Shown here: in pieces, positions 1-8,991 of the stretch
Numbering within the stretch: the first letter of the stretch is position 1
Layout of the letters: each line of letters begins with the position of its first letter
Source of the DNA: Pseudomonadota bacterium
GTDB taxonomy: Bacteria; Pseudomonadota; Alphaproteobacteria; Rhodospirillales; 2-02-FULL-58-16
DNA: 15,157 bases
Assembly (NCBI GenBank): GCA_022567015.1
Contig: JADFHR010000052.1
Location: 1 to 15,157, forward strand
Direction: 5' to 3'
Notes under the pieces: generated by a model
What the model was told of the DNA's origin: nothing
The model's input: only the letters and a program-made list of their open reading frames with translations
Databases searched by the model: none
Translations under genes and position numbers: made by a program

Positions 1-2
1 CC

Positions 3-2453
3 TTCGACGCTGCCGGGGACGTGTTGATCGTGGTGATGGGCGAGGAAACGGCGGCGGGGGTGAGGCAAGTGGATGTCCTTGCCATCGCCGACGCCACGGG
101 AGCCGGCAAGATCGAGCAGTTCACCATCGATTTCCTGCCGGGCTTGGTATTCGACTTCGGCGCCACCGGAACCCTCGGCAACGATCTCATCGTCCTCGGC
201 GACGGTACGGACATTGTCGATGGTTCGGGCGGCCATGACATTATCTGGGGCAACGGCGGGAACGACACGCTCTCCGGCGGCGCCGGCAACGACATTCTCA
301 TCGCCGGGGAAGGGACCGGCATCAACACCCTCGATGGCGGCGACGACAACGACACCCTGTTCGGCAGCGATGGGGACGACACGCTCATCGGCGGCGCCGG
401 CAACGACTTCCTGCAAGGCGGCGGCGGCGTCAACACCTTGCAGGGCGGTGGCGGAAACGACGTTTACCGCTACGAATCGGACGACGGCAACGAAATCTTT
501 AGCGACACGATCAGCGACACGAGCGGCGTGGACACCCTGCAACTCGATTCCGATATGGAGATCAGGTCCCTGTCCCGCAACGGCAACGATCTGGTCTTCG
601 ACTTTGCGAACGGCAGCGAGATCACCGTCGTCGACCACTTCACGACCCAGCCGCTGGAGACCCTCTTCTTCTTCGAAGAGAACTTGAGCTTCCAGTTCTT
701 GACCTCTGGTCTGGTCGGGACGACCGGGAGCGATGTCGTCATCGGCACCGGCGCCTCGGAGACGCTGAGCGGCGGTGACAGCGGCGACATCCTCGCCGGC
801 GGCGGCGGCGGCGACGTTCTGGAGGGCGGCGCCGGCGACGACTTCCTGTTCGGCGGGTCGGGCAACGACACCTTCGACGGCGGCACCGGCAGCGACACTG
901 TCATTTTCCGAGCCGCTACCTTCGGCATCACCGTCAATCTTTCCACCGCGGGCCCGCAGTTCGTCAGTACCGACCAGGGCACCGACACCTTCATCTCCAT
1001 CGAGAGCGTCACCGGGTCCGATCTCGTCGACACGATCACCGGCAACACGGATGACAACACCATCGAGGGCGCCGGCGGCAACGACATCCTCGCGGGCGGG
1101 AGCGGTAACGACACCTATCTCTGGGGTGTCGGCGACGGCTTGGATACGATCACCGACAGCGGCGGCGCCGGCGACCTGGTCGTCTTCCAGACCGACTGGC
1201 TGAGACCGGAGATGCTCGACGTATTCCGCAGCGGCAACGACCTCGAGGTGCGTGTGTTCGGCGCCGAGGGCATGACGATCGTCGATGAATTCACCACCGA
1301 CTCGATCGAAGGCTTCTGGTTCGACGCTCTTGGCGGCGCCATCCTCCTGTTCAGCGCCGGTGCGCCGAGCGCCGGAAACGACTTCATCGTGCTTGGTGCG
1401 TCGCAGGCATCGGTCGAGAACGATGTCGTCGATGGCGGCGACGGGATCGACGCGATCTACGGCAACGGCGGCGACGACGTGTTGCACGGCGGCAACGACA
1501 GCGACTTCCTGATCGGCGGCGCTGGCGCCGACACGCTGTCGGGCGACGCCGGTGACGACGTGTTGGTCGACGGCGCCTTCGCCAACAGCGACGCCGACAC
1601 GCTCGACGGCGGCCCGGGTGACGACCTGCTTGTCAGCCAGGGTGGCGACGACATCCTCCTCGGCGGCGCGGGCGACGACATCTACGAGGTGTTCATCGGA
1701 GGACTGAGGGCGGTGACGATCTCGGATACCGGCGGCGCGGACGAGTTGGACGTCGGTGGCGGGGTACAACTGGTCGGCATGGTCCGCACCATCGATGATC
1801 TGGTCCTCACCTTCGACTCCGGTGCGACGATCACGATTATCGACCACTTCGCGGGCCAGCGCGTGGAATTCGCGACGGTGGGAGGCGACGACGAGTTCTT
1901 CATCATCAACGTCGATTCCAACGTCACGACCAGCGGTCCCGATCTCATCGCGGGCACCAGCGGCAATGACACGATCAACGGTCTTGCGGGCGACGACATC
2001 ATCTTCGGCAACGAGGGCCTCGACACGCTCACTGGCGGCGCCGGCTCCGACATTCTCGATGGTGGGGCCGGCAGCGATACATTTGTCTTCCAGGATTCGT
2101 CCGACGGCTTCTTTATCGATACGAATCGGGTACGGGACGCCGGCGAACTGGGCGATTCCCTGATCGGTTTCCAGTCGGGCACCGACACGCTGGAGTTCGA
2201 CGCCACCAACTTTGGCCTTCCTGCCGGCTCGCTGACCCTGGGGACCAACTTCTCCGTCATCGGCGCCGCCTATGACGGCAACAATGCGGGCACCAATGCG
2301 AACCATGCCAGCGGGGACCCGACATTCATCTTTTCCACCGCCGACGACACGCTTTATTACGATGCGGATGGCGCCGCCGACGGTTACACGGTGGTGGCGA
2401 CGGTCCAGCTGGGCGACGCGATCGCCGCCGGCGACATCGCGGTCGTAGTATGA
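3..2453 (+). CDS. RTX calcium-binding secreted protein, C-terminal part (5' end outside window)
   Basis: The frame is open to the left edge, so the true start lies upstream; a GTG at 21 is only an internal in-frame codon. Numbering from that codon, about 810 residues are visible. Glycine/aspartate-rich nonapeptides of the GGxGxDxhx type occur in blocks near 53-147, 235-295, 345-365, 452-555 and 640-690; these fold as calcium-bound beta-rolls outside the cell. Between them sit three haemolysin-related modules (about 145-207, 361-424, 550-610), each ending in a VDHF, VDEF or IDHF motif. A bridging segment at 287-345 resembles those of serralysin-like proteins. The last 120 residues lack repeats and end in DIAVVV, which fits an uncleaved C-terminal type I secretion signal. 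The exporter genes follow 42 bases downstream, so this is probably their substrate. The activity (adhesin, hydrolase or other) would be set by the missing N-terminus and cannot be told. Confidence 0.93.
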   Translation, partial: FDAAGDVLIVVMGEETAAGVRQVDVLAIADATGAGKIEQFTIDFLPGLVFDFGATGTLGNDLIVLGDGTDIVDGSGGHDIIWGNGGNDTLSGGAGNDILIAGEGTGINTLDGGDDNDTLFGSDGDDTLIGGAGNDFLQGGGGVNTLQGGGGNDVYRYESDDGNEIFSDTISDTSGVDTLQLDSDMEIRSLSRNGNDLVFDFANGSEITVVDHFTTQPLETLFFFEENLSFQFLTSGLVGTTGSDVVIGTGASETLSGGDSGDILAGGGGGDVLEGGAGDDFLFGGSGNDTFDGGTGSDTVIFRAATFGITVNLSTAGPQFVSTDQGTDTFISIESVTGSDLVDTITGNTDDNTIEGAGGNDILAGGSGNDTYLWGVGDGLDTITDSGGAGDLVVFQTDWLRPEMLDVFRSGNDLEVRVFGAEGMTIVDEFTTDSIEGFWFDALGGAILLFSAGAPSAGNDFIVLGASQASVENDVVDGGDGIDAIYGNGGDDVLHGGNDSDFLIGGAGADTLSGDAGDDVLVDGAFANSDADTLDGGPGDDLLVSQGGDDILLGGAGDDIYEVFIGGLRAVTISDTGGADELDVGGGVQLVGMVRTIDDLVLTFDSGATITIIDHFAGQRVEFATVGGDDEFFIINVDSNVTTSGPDLIAGTSGNDTINGLAGDDIIFGNEGLDTLTGGAGSDILDGGAGSDTFVFQDSSDGFFIDTNRVRDAGELGDSLIGFQSGTDTLEFDATNFGLPAGSLTLGTNFSVIGAAYDGNNAGTNANHASGDPTFIFSTADDTLYYDADGAADGYTVVATVQLGDAIAAGDIAVVV

Positions 2454-2495
2454 TGGCGCACCTCGAACCCTTCGGATACAGAGCGGAGCGTCCCC

Positions 2496-4223
2496 ATGGG
2501 TGACAGGCCGAGCGGCTCCTGGCTGAAACCGATGCTGAAGGCGCTGTCGCCGCAGTTCCGCGAAGTGGCGTTCCTGTCGCTGTTCATCAACCTGCTGGCC
2601 CTGGCGCTGCCGGTCTTCATCCTCCAGGTCTATGACCGGGTGGTCTTCTATTCCGGACTCACCACCCTGCAGGGGCTGGTCATCGGCATGGTGGTGGTGA
2701 TCGCCTTCGACTTCCTCCTACGCCAAGGCCGCAGCCGGCTCATGCAGCGGGTCGGGCTGAGGATCGATGTCGAGGTCGGGCGCAGGCTGAACGCGAAGTT
2801 GACGGCGTTGCCGTTGCGCACTCTCGAGACCCGTCCCGCCAATTACTGGCAGACCTTGTTCCGGGATATCGAACAGGTGCGCAACCTGGTCAGCGGACCG
2901 ACGGCGGTGCTGTTGTTCGACCTTCCGTTCGTGCCCCTTTTCATCGGACTGATCTTCGTCATCGCGGCGCCGATCGTCTGGGTGCTGGTCCTGGCGCTGT
3001 TGGCTTTCGTCGTCCTCGCGTGGTGGTCGTCGTACGCGGTGCAGGGGGCGAGCCGAGCCGAGCGCACAGCCAGCCTCGGCCGCGACGGCCTGATCTCGGA
3101 GATGATCGCCGGACGAACGACCATAAAGGCCCTCGCCCTTGACGCGGCGATGCTGCCGCTGTGGGAGGACCGCCATGGCGGGACGATCGAACGATCCCTC
3201 GTGCGCGGCAGCCGGGCCGATACTTTCGGCAATGCCGGCCTCGGGCTGATGGTTTTGACGACCGTGGCGCTGACCACGGTGGGCGCGCTCGCCATTCTCG
3301 ACCAATTGATGACCATCGGTGCCTTGATCGCCGCCAACATGTTGAGCTCGCGCATTATCAGCCCGCTCAACCAACTGGTCGGCGCCTGGCGCAATTTTGC
3401 GACCTACCGGCAGTCGGTGACGAGGCTCGGCGAGATCTTCGGCGCCGAGGAGGAAAGGCGCGAAAGCGAGATCGTGCTCGAACGGCCGCAAGGCGTGGTC
3501 AGCCTGGAAGACATCGCATTCCGCTTCGACGATGACGGCCCCGCAGCGATCGACGGCGTCCGGTTCACCATCAAGCCCGGCGGGTTGCACGGCATCGTCG
3601 GCCCCAATGGCAGCGGCAAGACCACGCTGTTGAAGCTCATGCAGGGGCTCTACCGCCCGAGCCAGGGCCGGGTGCTTCTCGACGGCGCCGACATCACCCA
3701 GTTCACCCGCCGCGAGCTCGCCGGTTGGTTCGGCTACGTACCGCAGGAGTGTTTCCTGTTCGCCGGTAGCATCCGCGACAACATCGCCAAGGGTTGGCCG
3801 GACGCGGGCGACGAAGAGATCGTCGCCGCGGCGCGCTTGGCCGGCGTGCATGACTACATCGTCGACCTGCCCGATGGCTACGCGACGGACATAGGCGAGG
3901 CCGGCGGGCGGTTGTCGGCGGGCCAGCGGCAGCGCATCGCCATCGCCCGCGCCATTCTGGGCAACCCGCCGGTTCTGCTGTTGGACGAACCAACCTCGAC
4001 CCTCGACCGCAGGGCCGAGGAAGAGTTGCGGACGACCCTTTCGCAGCTGGCACGCGAACGCAACGTCGTCGTCGTGACCCACAGCCCCATTCTGTTGTCG
4101 GCCTGCCACAACATGATCGCGCTTGACCGCGGAAAGGTGGTGCTGGCCGGACCGTCGCACGAAGTCATGCCGCGGCTCTTCGCCGAACACGCCCACAAGC
4201 CGCCGCTGGAGCGCAAGGCATGA
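2496..4223 (+). CDS. Type I secretion ABC transporter, permease-ATPase fusion (PrtD/LapB type)
   Basis: The 575-residue protein is an inner-membrane half-transporter that would form a dimer and drive export of the RTX protein with ATP. Hydrophobic membrane segments lie at about 25-45, 58-75, 137-157, 159-177, 247-268 and 270-285. The ATPase domain shows Walker A GPNGSGKTT (369-377), Q-loop Q417, signature LSAGQ (473-477), Walker B VLLLDE (493-498) and H-loop H529. The signature has A where LSGGQ is usual, a variant I regard as common in this subfamily. There is no C39 peptidase-like N-terminal domain, so it belongs with PrtD-type rather than HlyB-type exporters (about 700 residues). The ATG at 2496 is preceded by CGGAG with a 7-base spacing. 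The gene lies 42 bases after the RTX gene and overlaps the adaptor gene by 4 bases. Confidence 0.95.
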   Translation: MGDRPSGSWLKPMLKALSPQFREVAFLSLFINLLALALPVFILQVYDRVVFYSGLTTLQGLVIGMVVVIAFDFLLRQGRSRLMQRVGLRIDVEVGRRLNAKLTALPLRTLETRPANYWQTLFRDIEQVRNLVSGPTAVLLFDLPFVPLFIGLIFVIAAPIVWVLVLALLAFVVLAWWSSYAVQGASRAERTASLGRDGLISEMIAGRTTIKALALDAAMLPLWEDRHGGTIERSLVRGSRADTFGNAGLGLMVLTTVALTTVGALAILDQLMTIGALIAANMLSSRIISPLNQLVGAWRNFATYRQSVTRLGEIFGAEEERRESEIVLERPQGVVSLEDIAFRFDDDGPAAIDGVRFTIKPGGLHGIVGPNGSGKTTLLKLMQGLYRPSQGRVLLDGADITQFTRRELAGWFGYVPQECFLFAGSIRDNIAKGWPDAGDEEIVAAARLAGVHDYIVDLPDGYATDIGEAGGRLSAGQRQRIAIARAILGNPPVLLLDEPTSTLDRRAEEELRTTLSQLARERNVVVVTHSPILLSACHNMIALDRGKVVLAGPSHEVMPRLFAEHAHKPPLERKA

Positions 4224-5509
4224 GCAAACTCGACGCGCTTCTCGCTTCGAACCCGCTGCCTTCATGGCGGCCGGCCGCTTGGGGCGTCATGATCCTCGTT
4301 GCCAGCGCCCTGGTGTGGGCCTATTTCGCCCAACTCGACGAAGTCGCCATCGCCCCGGGCGAAGTGGTGCCCCAGGAAAATATCAAGGTAATCCAACATC
4401 TTGAAGGCGGTATCATTCGGCAGATCCATGTCCGCGAAGGCCAGGTGGTCAAAGCCGGAGAGCCGCTCGTCTCTCTCGACCTGGGTGCGTTGAGCATGAA
4501 CGAAGCCGAGTTGCAGGTGCAGCACGATGCCCTGGTGCTGCAGCGCGCACGACTCAAGGCCGAAGCGACCGGCGACGCACCGGCCTTTCCGGAAGACGTC
4601 GCTGCGCGCCGCCCCGATCTCGTGCGCAGCGAACGGGCGTCACTCGAGGCCCGGCGGGCGGAGCGTGAAACTGCGCTCAACGCGCTTCGCGAGCAAGTCG
4701 TGCAGCGCGAGCAGGCGGTCAAGGAGTTGCGGTCCGGTGATCAGGCCCTGCGTACCGATCTTGGCCTGGCGCGGCAGGCGTTGAAAATGTCCCGCGACCT
4801 GCTGGATGAGGGACTGACCTCGAAGATCGAGCATCTCAAAGTAGTGCGCGAGGTCAAACGGCTCGAAGGTCAGCTGGCGATGCTCCGGCACTCGATCCCG
4901 CGGGCAGAGGCGGCGCGGGCCGAGGCACGGTTGCGCCTCTCGGAGGAGAAGCAAAAGGCGCGGCGCCTGGCGCTCGAGGAGCTGACCAAGGTGGAACAGT
5001 CCATTGCCCGCACCGTCGAGTTCCTTGGACGCGCGACCGACCAAGCGCGGCGCGCCGAGATCAAGAGCCCGATCGACGGCGTGGTCAAGAACCTTCGCTA
5101 CCACACGATCGGCGGCGTCGTGCGCGCTGGCGAGCCGATCATGGAGATCGTGCCCTCCGAGCAGAACCTGATCATCGAAGCCAGGCTGAGCCCCGTCGAT
5201 CGCGGCTATGTCGAGGTCGGCTACCCCGTGCAGGTCAAGATCACGACCTACGAGTTCATCCGCTATGGCGGACTTGACGGCGAGGTGATTCATATCGCCG
5301 CGGACGCCAACACCGACCCGAGCGGCAATCCCTATTTCCGTATCTTCGTGAAGACAAAAAAATCCTATCTCGGCGAGACCGCGGGCGACCTGCCGATCAC
5401 GCCCGGGATGCAGGCCGTGGTCGATATACACACGGGGTCACGGTCGGTGATGGAGTACCTGCTGCGCCCGGTCCTGAAGCTCAAGCATGAGGCTTTCCGC
5501 GAGCGCTGA
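4220..5509 (+). CDS. Type I secretion periplasmic adaptor, HlyD/PrtE family
   Basis: The 429-residue protein is the membrane-fusion adaptor linking the ABC exporter to an outer-membrane TolC-like channel. It has a short cytoplasmic N-terminus, one membrane span at about 18-37, and then a first half-lipoyl/beta-barrel stretch beginning near IAPGEVVP (43-50) with the HLEGG motif typical of the family. A long charged, alanine- and leucine-rich helical hairpin (about 90-285) fits the coiled coil. The returning lipoyl half (KSPIDGVV) and barrel follow, and the family-typical C-terminal segment ends in a positively charged tail. The ATG overlaps the exporter stop as ATGA, and GGAG at 4208-4211 gives an 8-base spacing, so translational coupling is likely. 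No TolC gene follows; the channel must be encoded elsewhere or upstream of the window. The next 180 bases to the IS show no gene and no clear terminator. Confidence 0.95.
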   Translation: MSKLDALLASNPLPSWRPAAWGVMILVASALVWAYFAQLDEVAIAPGEVVPQENIKVIQHLEGGIIRQIHVREGQVVKAGEPLVSLDLGALSMNEAELQVQHDALVLQRARLKAEATGDAPAFPEDVAARRPDLVRSERASLEARRAERETALNALREQVVQREQAVKELRSGDQALRTDLGLARQALKMSRDLLDEGLTSKIEHLKVVREVKRLEGQLAMLRHSIPRAEAARAEARLRLSEEKQKARRLALEELTKVEQSIARTVEFLGRATDQARRAEIKSPIDGVVKNLRYHTIGGVVRAGEPIMEIVPSEQNLIIEARLSPVDRGYVEVGYPVQVKITTYEFIRYGGLDGEVIHIAADANTDPSGNPYFRIFVKTKKSYLGETAGDLPITPGMQAVVDIHTGSRSVMEYLLRPVLKLKHEAFRER

Positions 5510-5690
5510 CGAGACGCTTTCGTTCGACGTCTTTCTCGGCAACCGAATCTGACGATGTCTGATGAATGGCAACGTGCGTCAACCAACAAATCCTCAAACG
5601 ACGGGATGTCGAGCGGTTAATGCCGGCCTTCGCTACACAAGGGCTATGGCCGGATCGGGCCTCCTCAACGCCGGTCAATCTAACTTAATA

Positions 5691-5703
5691 ATACCAATGG
5701 CGC
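5691..5703 (+). repeat. IS630 left terminal inverted repeat
   Basis: ATACCAATGGCGC matches the inverted right end at 11 of 13 positions. The similarity weakens after this, although a TTTGACC/TCTGACT stretch follows in both ends. Confidence 0.8.
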
Positions 5704-6770
5704 TCAGCTTTGACCGTTGTGAGCCCAATTTCTCATTCCGATTGATGTGATTGTGTTTGGGTCGCTGACGAGCCGGTTCCAGGCCTCGCATCCCGCTTCG
5801 AGGATGGCATCATAGGTCTCGAAGACGCGGTTTGAGAGCCAGGTCTGGCGCATGAACTGCCAGATATTTTCCACCGGGTTCAACTCCGGCGATCGGGATG
5901 GCAGCAAGATGATCGTCATATTGCCAGGCACATCAAGCTTGCCCGTCGTGTGCCAACCAGCCCGGTCCATCAGCACGACTGCGTGGGCACGCTTGGCGAC
6001 CGTCCGGCTGATTTCATCGAGGTGGAGCTGCATGGCATGGGTGTTGGCTTTCGGCATCATGATGGCGGCGCCGGTTCCCCGTGCCGGGCAGATGGCGCCG
6101 AACAGATAGGCGTTCTGGTAACGTTGGTCGGCGGGCTGGCGTGGCCGTGTGCCCCGTCTCGCCCATTGCCGGACAAGGCCGTTCTTCTGGCCAATCCGCG
6201 CTTCGTCCTGGAACCACAACTCGATACGTGTGTTCTTGGGAAGGTCGGCTATGTGCGCTCGGAGCGTGCCGGGGAAGTTTTTTTAAATGCCCGGATGACC
6301 CCGGCATCTTGCCCTGGGTGGCGGGGTCTGGCGCTCATGTGGGAAAAGCCCAGATCATGGAGGATCTGGGAGACGTATCGCTCGCCATAGACGACCCCGA
6401 AGCGCTTCTCGATCACCCGTTTAAGATCAACCCGGCGCCAGCGCACAATTCCATCCCGGTCAGGGTCGGGGCCGGTCTCGACGATCGATGCCAGCTCCTC
6501 CAATTGTTCCGCCGACAAACGCCGCACGGAGCCATTTTCCGGGCGGTCGAACAAGCTGTCCGGCCCCTCGTCATTGAAGCGATGGACCCAGTCTCTGAGC
6601 GTCTGCCGATCCATGCCGCCAACCCGCGCCGCATCGGCACGGCTCATGCCGTCATAAATCGCCGCAAGCGACAACAACCGGCGGCTCTGTCTGCTGCATC
6701 TCGACCGTTTGGCGAGCCGGCGGAGCTGGCTGGCGTCGTAATCGGTGCGAATCTGAATAGCTGCTGACAT
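5704..6770 (-). CDS. IS630-family transposase, two frames joined by a -1 shift
   Basis: The DDE transposase would cut and paste the IS. The first frame (6770 down to a TAG at 6249-6251, 173 residues) carries the helix-turn-helix DNA-binding region (AAIYDGMSRADAARVGG, near 36-52) and a linker. The second frame carries the catalytic core with D in WFQDEARIG, D in VLMDRAGWH and E in SPELNPVENIW. Shifting back one base in the A7 run after residue 164 gives KKNFPGTLR leading into IELWFQDEA, which is the continuous sequence expected for the family, and a 355-residue protein of normal length. The start ATG at 6770 is chosen over an upstream TTG because GGAGGG sits just before it. A true inactivating mutation is possible but less likely, because every other part is intact. 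Confidence 0.88.
6278..6284 (-). promoter_or_regulatory. A7 slippery run, probable -1 frameshift or transcriptional slippage site
   Basis: On the coding strand the sequence is GCATTTAAAAAAACTTCC. Zero-frame codons are TTT AAA AAA ACT. Slipping one base back after the second AAA gives AAC TTC CCC, which restores the DDE frame. The zero frame stops 27 bases downstream of the run. Homopolymer A runs are known recoding sites in several IS families, including IS630; the use here is inferred. Confidence 0.65.
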
Positions 6771-6843
6771 CGGTATGCCCTCCAATGCCAATATTGAATC
6801 ACACCGAAACCGATTTGGGAATCCATCAATGAGTCAGAAACGG

Positions 6844-6856
6844 TCGCCCTTGGTAT
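6844..6856 (-). repeat. IS630 right terminal inverted repeat
   Basis: Read on the minus strand this is ATACCAAGGGCGA, the partner of the left end. Its outermost A (6856) is the third base of the BI-1 stop codon TAA. Confidence 0.8.
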
Positions 6857-7593
6857 TACCGGCGCGAGCCGAACAAATGCAGCAGCATGATGAACAGGTT
6901 GATGAAGTCCAGATACAGCCTGAGCGCCCCCATGACGGCCTTCTTGCTGTACACCTCGTCCGAATCGGACTCGGAATACATGTTCTTGATGGCCTGGGTG
7001 TCATAGGCGGTCAGTCCGACGAAGACGAGGACGCCGATCACCGAAATGACGAAGTGCATGACCGTGCTTTGCAGGAACATGTTCACCACGCTGGCGATGA
7101 TGACGCCGATCAGCCCCATGAACAGGAACGAGCCCCAGCCCGTCAGATCCCGCTTCGTCGTGTAGCCGTACAGGCTCATGCCGGCAAAGGTCCCGGCGGT
7201 GATGAAAAACACCCGCGCGACGCTGGTGCCCGTATAGACGATGAAAATGAAGGACAGCGACAGCCCCATCAGGCCCGCGTACGCCCAGAACAGGGTCTGG
7301 GCGGTGCTCGCCTGCATGGAGTTGATGCGCGCGCTCAGGTAAAACACCAGGCCCAGCGGCGCCAGGGCGATAACCCAGAACAGCATGCCGCCGCCGAAGA
7401 TCACCTGCATGGCCGCCTCCGAGGTGGAGACGCCGTAGGCGACGATCCCGGTGAGCGCCAGGCCCGAGGCCATGTAATTGTAGACCTTGAGCATGTATTC
7501 GCGCAGGCCGACGTCGATCTCCGTGGCTTCGGCCTCGGCCCGGGTCATCGGCTGGGTGCGCAGTTCAAATCGTTTCTCGGGTCCGAGAGCCAT
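6856..7593 (-). CDS. Bax inhibitor-1 / YccA family integral membrane protein
   Basis: The 245-residue protein has about seven hydrophobic segments after a 35-residue charged N-terminus. Family landmarks are YGYTTKRDLTGWGSF (142-156), TAYDTQAIK (195-203) and the C-terminal ALRLYLDFINLF (223-234). D198 and D229 fit the conserved acidic pair tied to pH-sensitive calcium leak in bacterial BI-1 homologues. In bacteria the family is linked to membrane stress and, for YccA, to modulation of FtsH; the role here is not shown. The start is taken at ATG 7593, not the TTG two codons earlier, because GGGGG lies 8 bases upstream. The stop TAA is formed by the TA target duplication plus the first A of the IS, so the last codon and terminator have been replaced, yet the length stays normal. 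Confidence 0.93.
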   Translation of the reverse strand: MALGPEKRFELRTQPMTRAEAEATEIDVGLREYMLKVYNYMASGLALTGIVAYGVSTSEAAMQVIFGGGMLFWVIALAPLGLVFYLSARINSMQASTAQTLFWAYAGLMGLSLSFIFIVYTGTSVARVFFITAGTFAGMSLYGYTTKRDLTGWGSFLFMGLIGVIIASVVNMFLQSTVMHFVISVIGVLVFVGLTAYDTQAIKNMYSESDSDEVYSKKAVMGALRLYLDFINLFIMLLHLFGSRR

Positions 7594-7635
7594 TTGCAAA
7601 CCCCCTTTAACCTGCTGATGTCAAAACTTGGCGCT

Positions 7636-7663
7636 AATATGGCAGCAAACCGGCCGGAATCAA
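7636..7663 (-). promoter_or_regulatory. Possible sigma-70-type promoter of the BI-1 gene
   Basis: Read on the minus strand, TTGATT (7663-7658) and CATATT (7641-7636) are separated by 16 bases and lie about 43 bases upstream of the start codon. The match is moderate and rests on inspection only. Confidence 0.35.
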
Positions 7664-7773
7664 TAGGCTCGGGGGTTAACTTTCGGTAATCTTGCCGCCC
7701 CGCCGAAGGGCCATCCATCGACCCCGGCGACCCCTTGGCGAGCGCCGTCCGGTCCCGCCGCCGGGCGTTTTTT

Positions 7774-7798
7774 GGTGGGGCCCGGGCGCCGCCCCACC
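7774..7798. repeat. Perfect GC-rich hairpin in the 268-bp divergent intergenic region
   Basis: GGTGGGGC and GCCCCACC form an 8-bp stem with a 9-base loop. It sits between the divergent BI-1 and FIST genes, preceded on the + strand by six T. It is not placed as a terminator for either gene. It may be an intergenic palindromic repeat or a leader structure of the FIST operon. The rest of 7594-7861 shows no gene. Confidence 0.5.
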
Positions 7799-7861
7799 TA
7801 TGATGGAATCCGGGGCCGTCAGCGCCCCTTAGGTTTTCGAGAACGCAGGGACCGATCGCCC

Positions 7862-8977
7862 ATGACTCCGTTCAGGGTCGCCCATGCCGCGGCCGACGAC
7901 TGGGCCCAAGCCGCCAAGGCCTGCGCCGACGGGCTGGGCCCGGCGCCGGTCAAGGCCAACCTGGGGTTCGTCTACGTCACCGACGCCCTGGCCGAAGACC
8001 TGGGCAGTATCCTTACCTACCTCAGGCGAAAGACCGGGATAGAGCACTGGGTCGGCGGCGTCGGCTTGGGCATCTGCGCCGACTCGGAGGAATATTTCGA
8101 CCGTCCGGCGGTGGCGGTCATGGCGGCGGACCTGCCCGACGACGGCTTTTCCGTGATCCCCACCATAAGCAAGGGGACCGACGAGCTGTCCGACGGTCAC
8201 CGGGAATGGATAGCACGGGTCTCGCCCAGGTTCGGCATCGTTCACGTGGACCCCGGCAATCCCGACAGCCTCGGTCTGATCGAGGAGCTGGCCCTGGCCA
8301 CCTCGGGCTTCCTGGTCGGCGGCCTGACGTCGTCGCGGGTGGAAGGCCAGCACGTGGCCGAACAGGTTACCGGCGGCGGCCTTTCGGGAATACTTTTCGC
8401 GCCCGAGGTGGAGGTGGCGACGGGACTGAGCCAGGGATGCACGCCGATCGGGCCAAGCCACGTGATCTCGGACTGTGTGGACAACGTCGTTTTCGGCCTG
8501 GACGGGCGGCGCGCGCTGGACGTCTTCAAGGAGGACGTGGGCGACCTCCTGGCCCGTGACCTGGACCGGGTGGCCGGCTACATCCATGCGGCGATCCCGA
8601 TCGAGGGGTCCGACACCGGCGACTACCTGGTGCGCAACCTGGTCGGCATCGATCCGGTGCGGGGCTGGCTGGCCGTGGGCGGCGAAATCCGTCCCGGCGA
8701 GCGGGTGATGTTCGTGCGCCGCGATCCCGAAAGCGCCGAGGCCGACCTTCTCGCCATGCTGGAAAAGCTGAAACGCCGCCTCGCCGGGCCGCCCAGGGGC
8801 GCCCTGTATATCAGTTGCATCGCGCGCGGCCCCAACATGTTCGGCGAGGAAGGCCGGGAAATGGCGCTGATCCGCGCCGGTCTGGGCGCCGTCCCCCTGG
8901 TCGGTTTCTACGCCGGCGGGGAGATTTCCAACAACCGTCTCTATGCCTATACCGGCGTGCTTGTCCTGTTTCTCTAG
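7862..8977 (+). CDS. FIST N/C domain sensory protein
   Basis: The 371-residue protein consists of a FIST N domain (about 30-190) and a FIST C domain (about 215-350). Hallmarks are the GFVYVTD strand (35-41), the GG/GLG turns near 65-70, the LVGGLTS segment (151-157), the CIARG motif (319-323) and the closing GFYAGGEI...YAYTGVLVLF region (348-370). FIST domains are predicted ligand-binding sensors, with amino acids suggested as ligands, usually attached to signalling outputs. Here the domain stands alone with no kinase, cyclase or receiver attached. The ATG at 7862 is chosen because homology starts there; the open frame extends 90 bases further upstream into the hairpin region without family sequence. 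The ribosome site (AGGGAC, about 11 bases upstream) is weak. The reductase gene starts 14 bases after the stop, so the two are likely co-transcribed. Confidence 0.87.
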   Translation: MTPFRVAHAAADDWAQAAKACADGLGPAPVKANLGFVYVTDALAEDLGSILTYLRRKTGIEHWVGGVGLGICADSEEYFDRPAVAVMAADLPDDGFSVIPTISKGTDELSDGHREWIARVSPRFGIVHVDPGNPDSLGLIEELALATSGFLVGGLTSSRVEGQHVAEQVTGGGLSGILFAPEVEVATGLSQGCTPIGPSHVISDCVDNVVFGLDGRRALDVFKEDVGDLLARDLDRVAGYIHAAIPIEGSDTGDYLVRNLVGIDPVRGWLAVGGEIRPGERVMFVRRDPESAEADLLAMLEKLKRRLAGPPRGALYISCIARGPNMFGEEGREMALIRAGLGAVPLVGFYAGGEISNNRLYAYTGVLVLFL

Positions 8978-8991
8978 AACAGAGGGAAACC

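Larger units (their letters stand above)
5691..6856 (-). mobile_element. IS630-family insertion sequence, 1166 bp, with TA target duplication
   Basis: The element is bounded by imperfect inverted ends: ATACCAATGGCGC at the left and, read on the other strand, ATACCAAGGGCGA at the right. Each end is flanked by the dinucleotide TA (5689-5690 and 6857-6858), the target duplication expected of IS630/Tc1-mariner type transposition. Outside the TA the two flanks no longer match, which fixes the boundaries. It carries a single transposase gene in two frames. It lies between the convergent adaptor gene and the BI-1 gene and overlaps the BI-1 stop codon by one base. The transposase frames look intact apart from the frameshift site, so the copy may be recent and active. 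Confidence 0.9.

Noticed and set aside
180..700. Regular short DNA repeats that could suggest a CRISPR or tandem repeat array
   Set aside because: The periodicity follows the 9-residue RTX motif in frame, with no identical repeats or unique spacers.
2718..4265. 515-codon open frame on the minus strand
   Set aside because: It is wholly antisense to the ABC exporter, whose motifs are all intact; the translation is low-complexity with no domain and arises from high GC content.
5562..5750. 62-codon open frame after the adaptor gene
   Set aside because: It crosses the left boundary of the IS, so it was created by the insertion and has no family resemblance.
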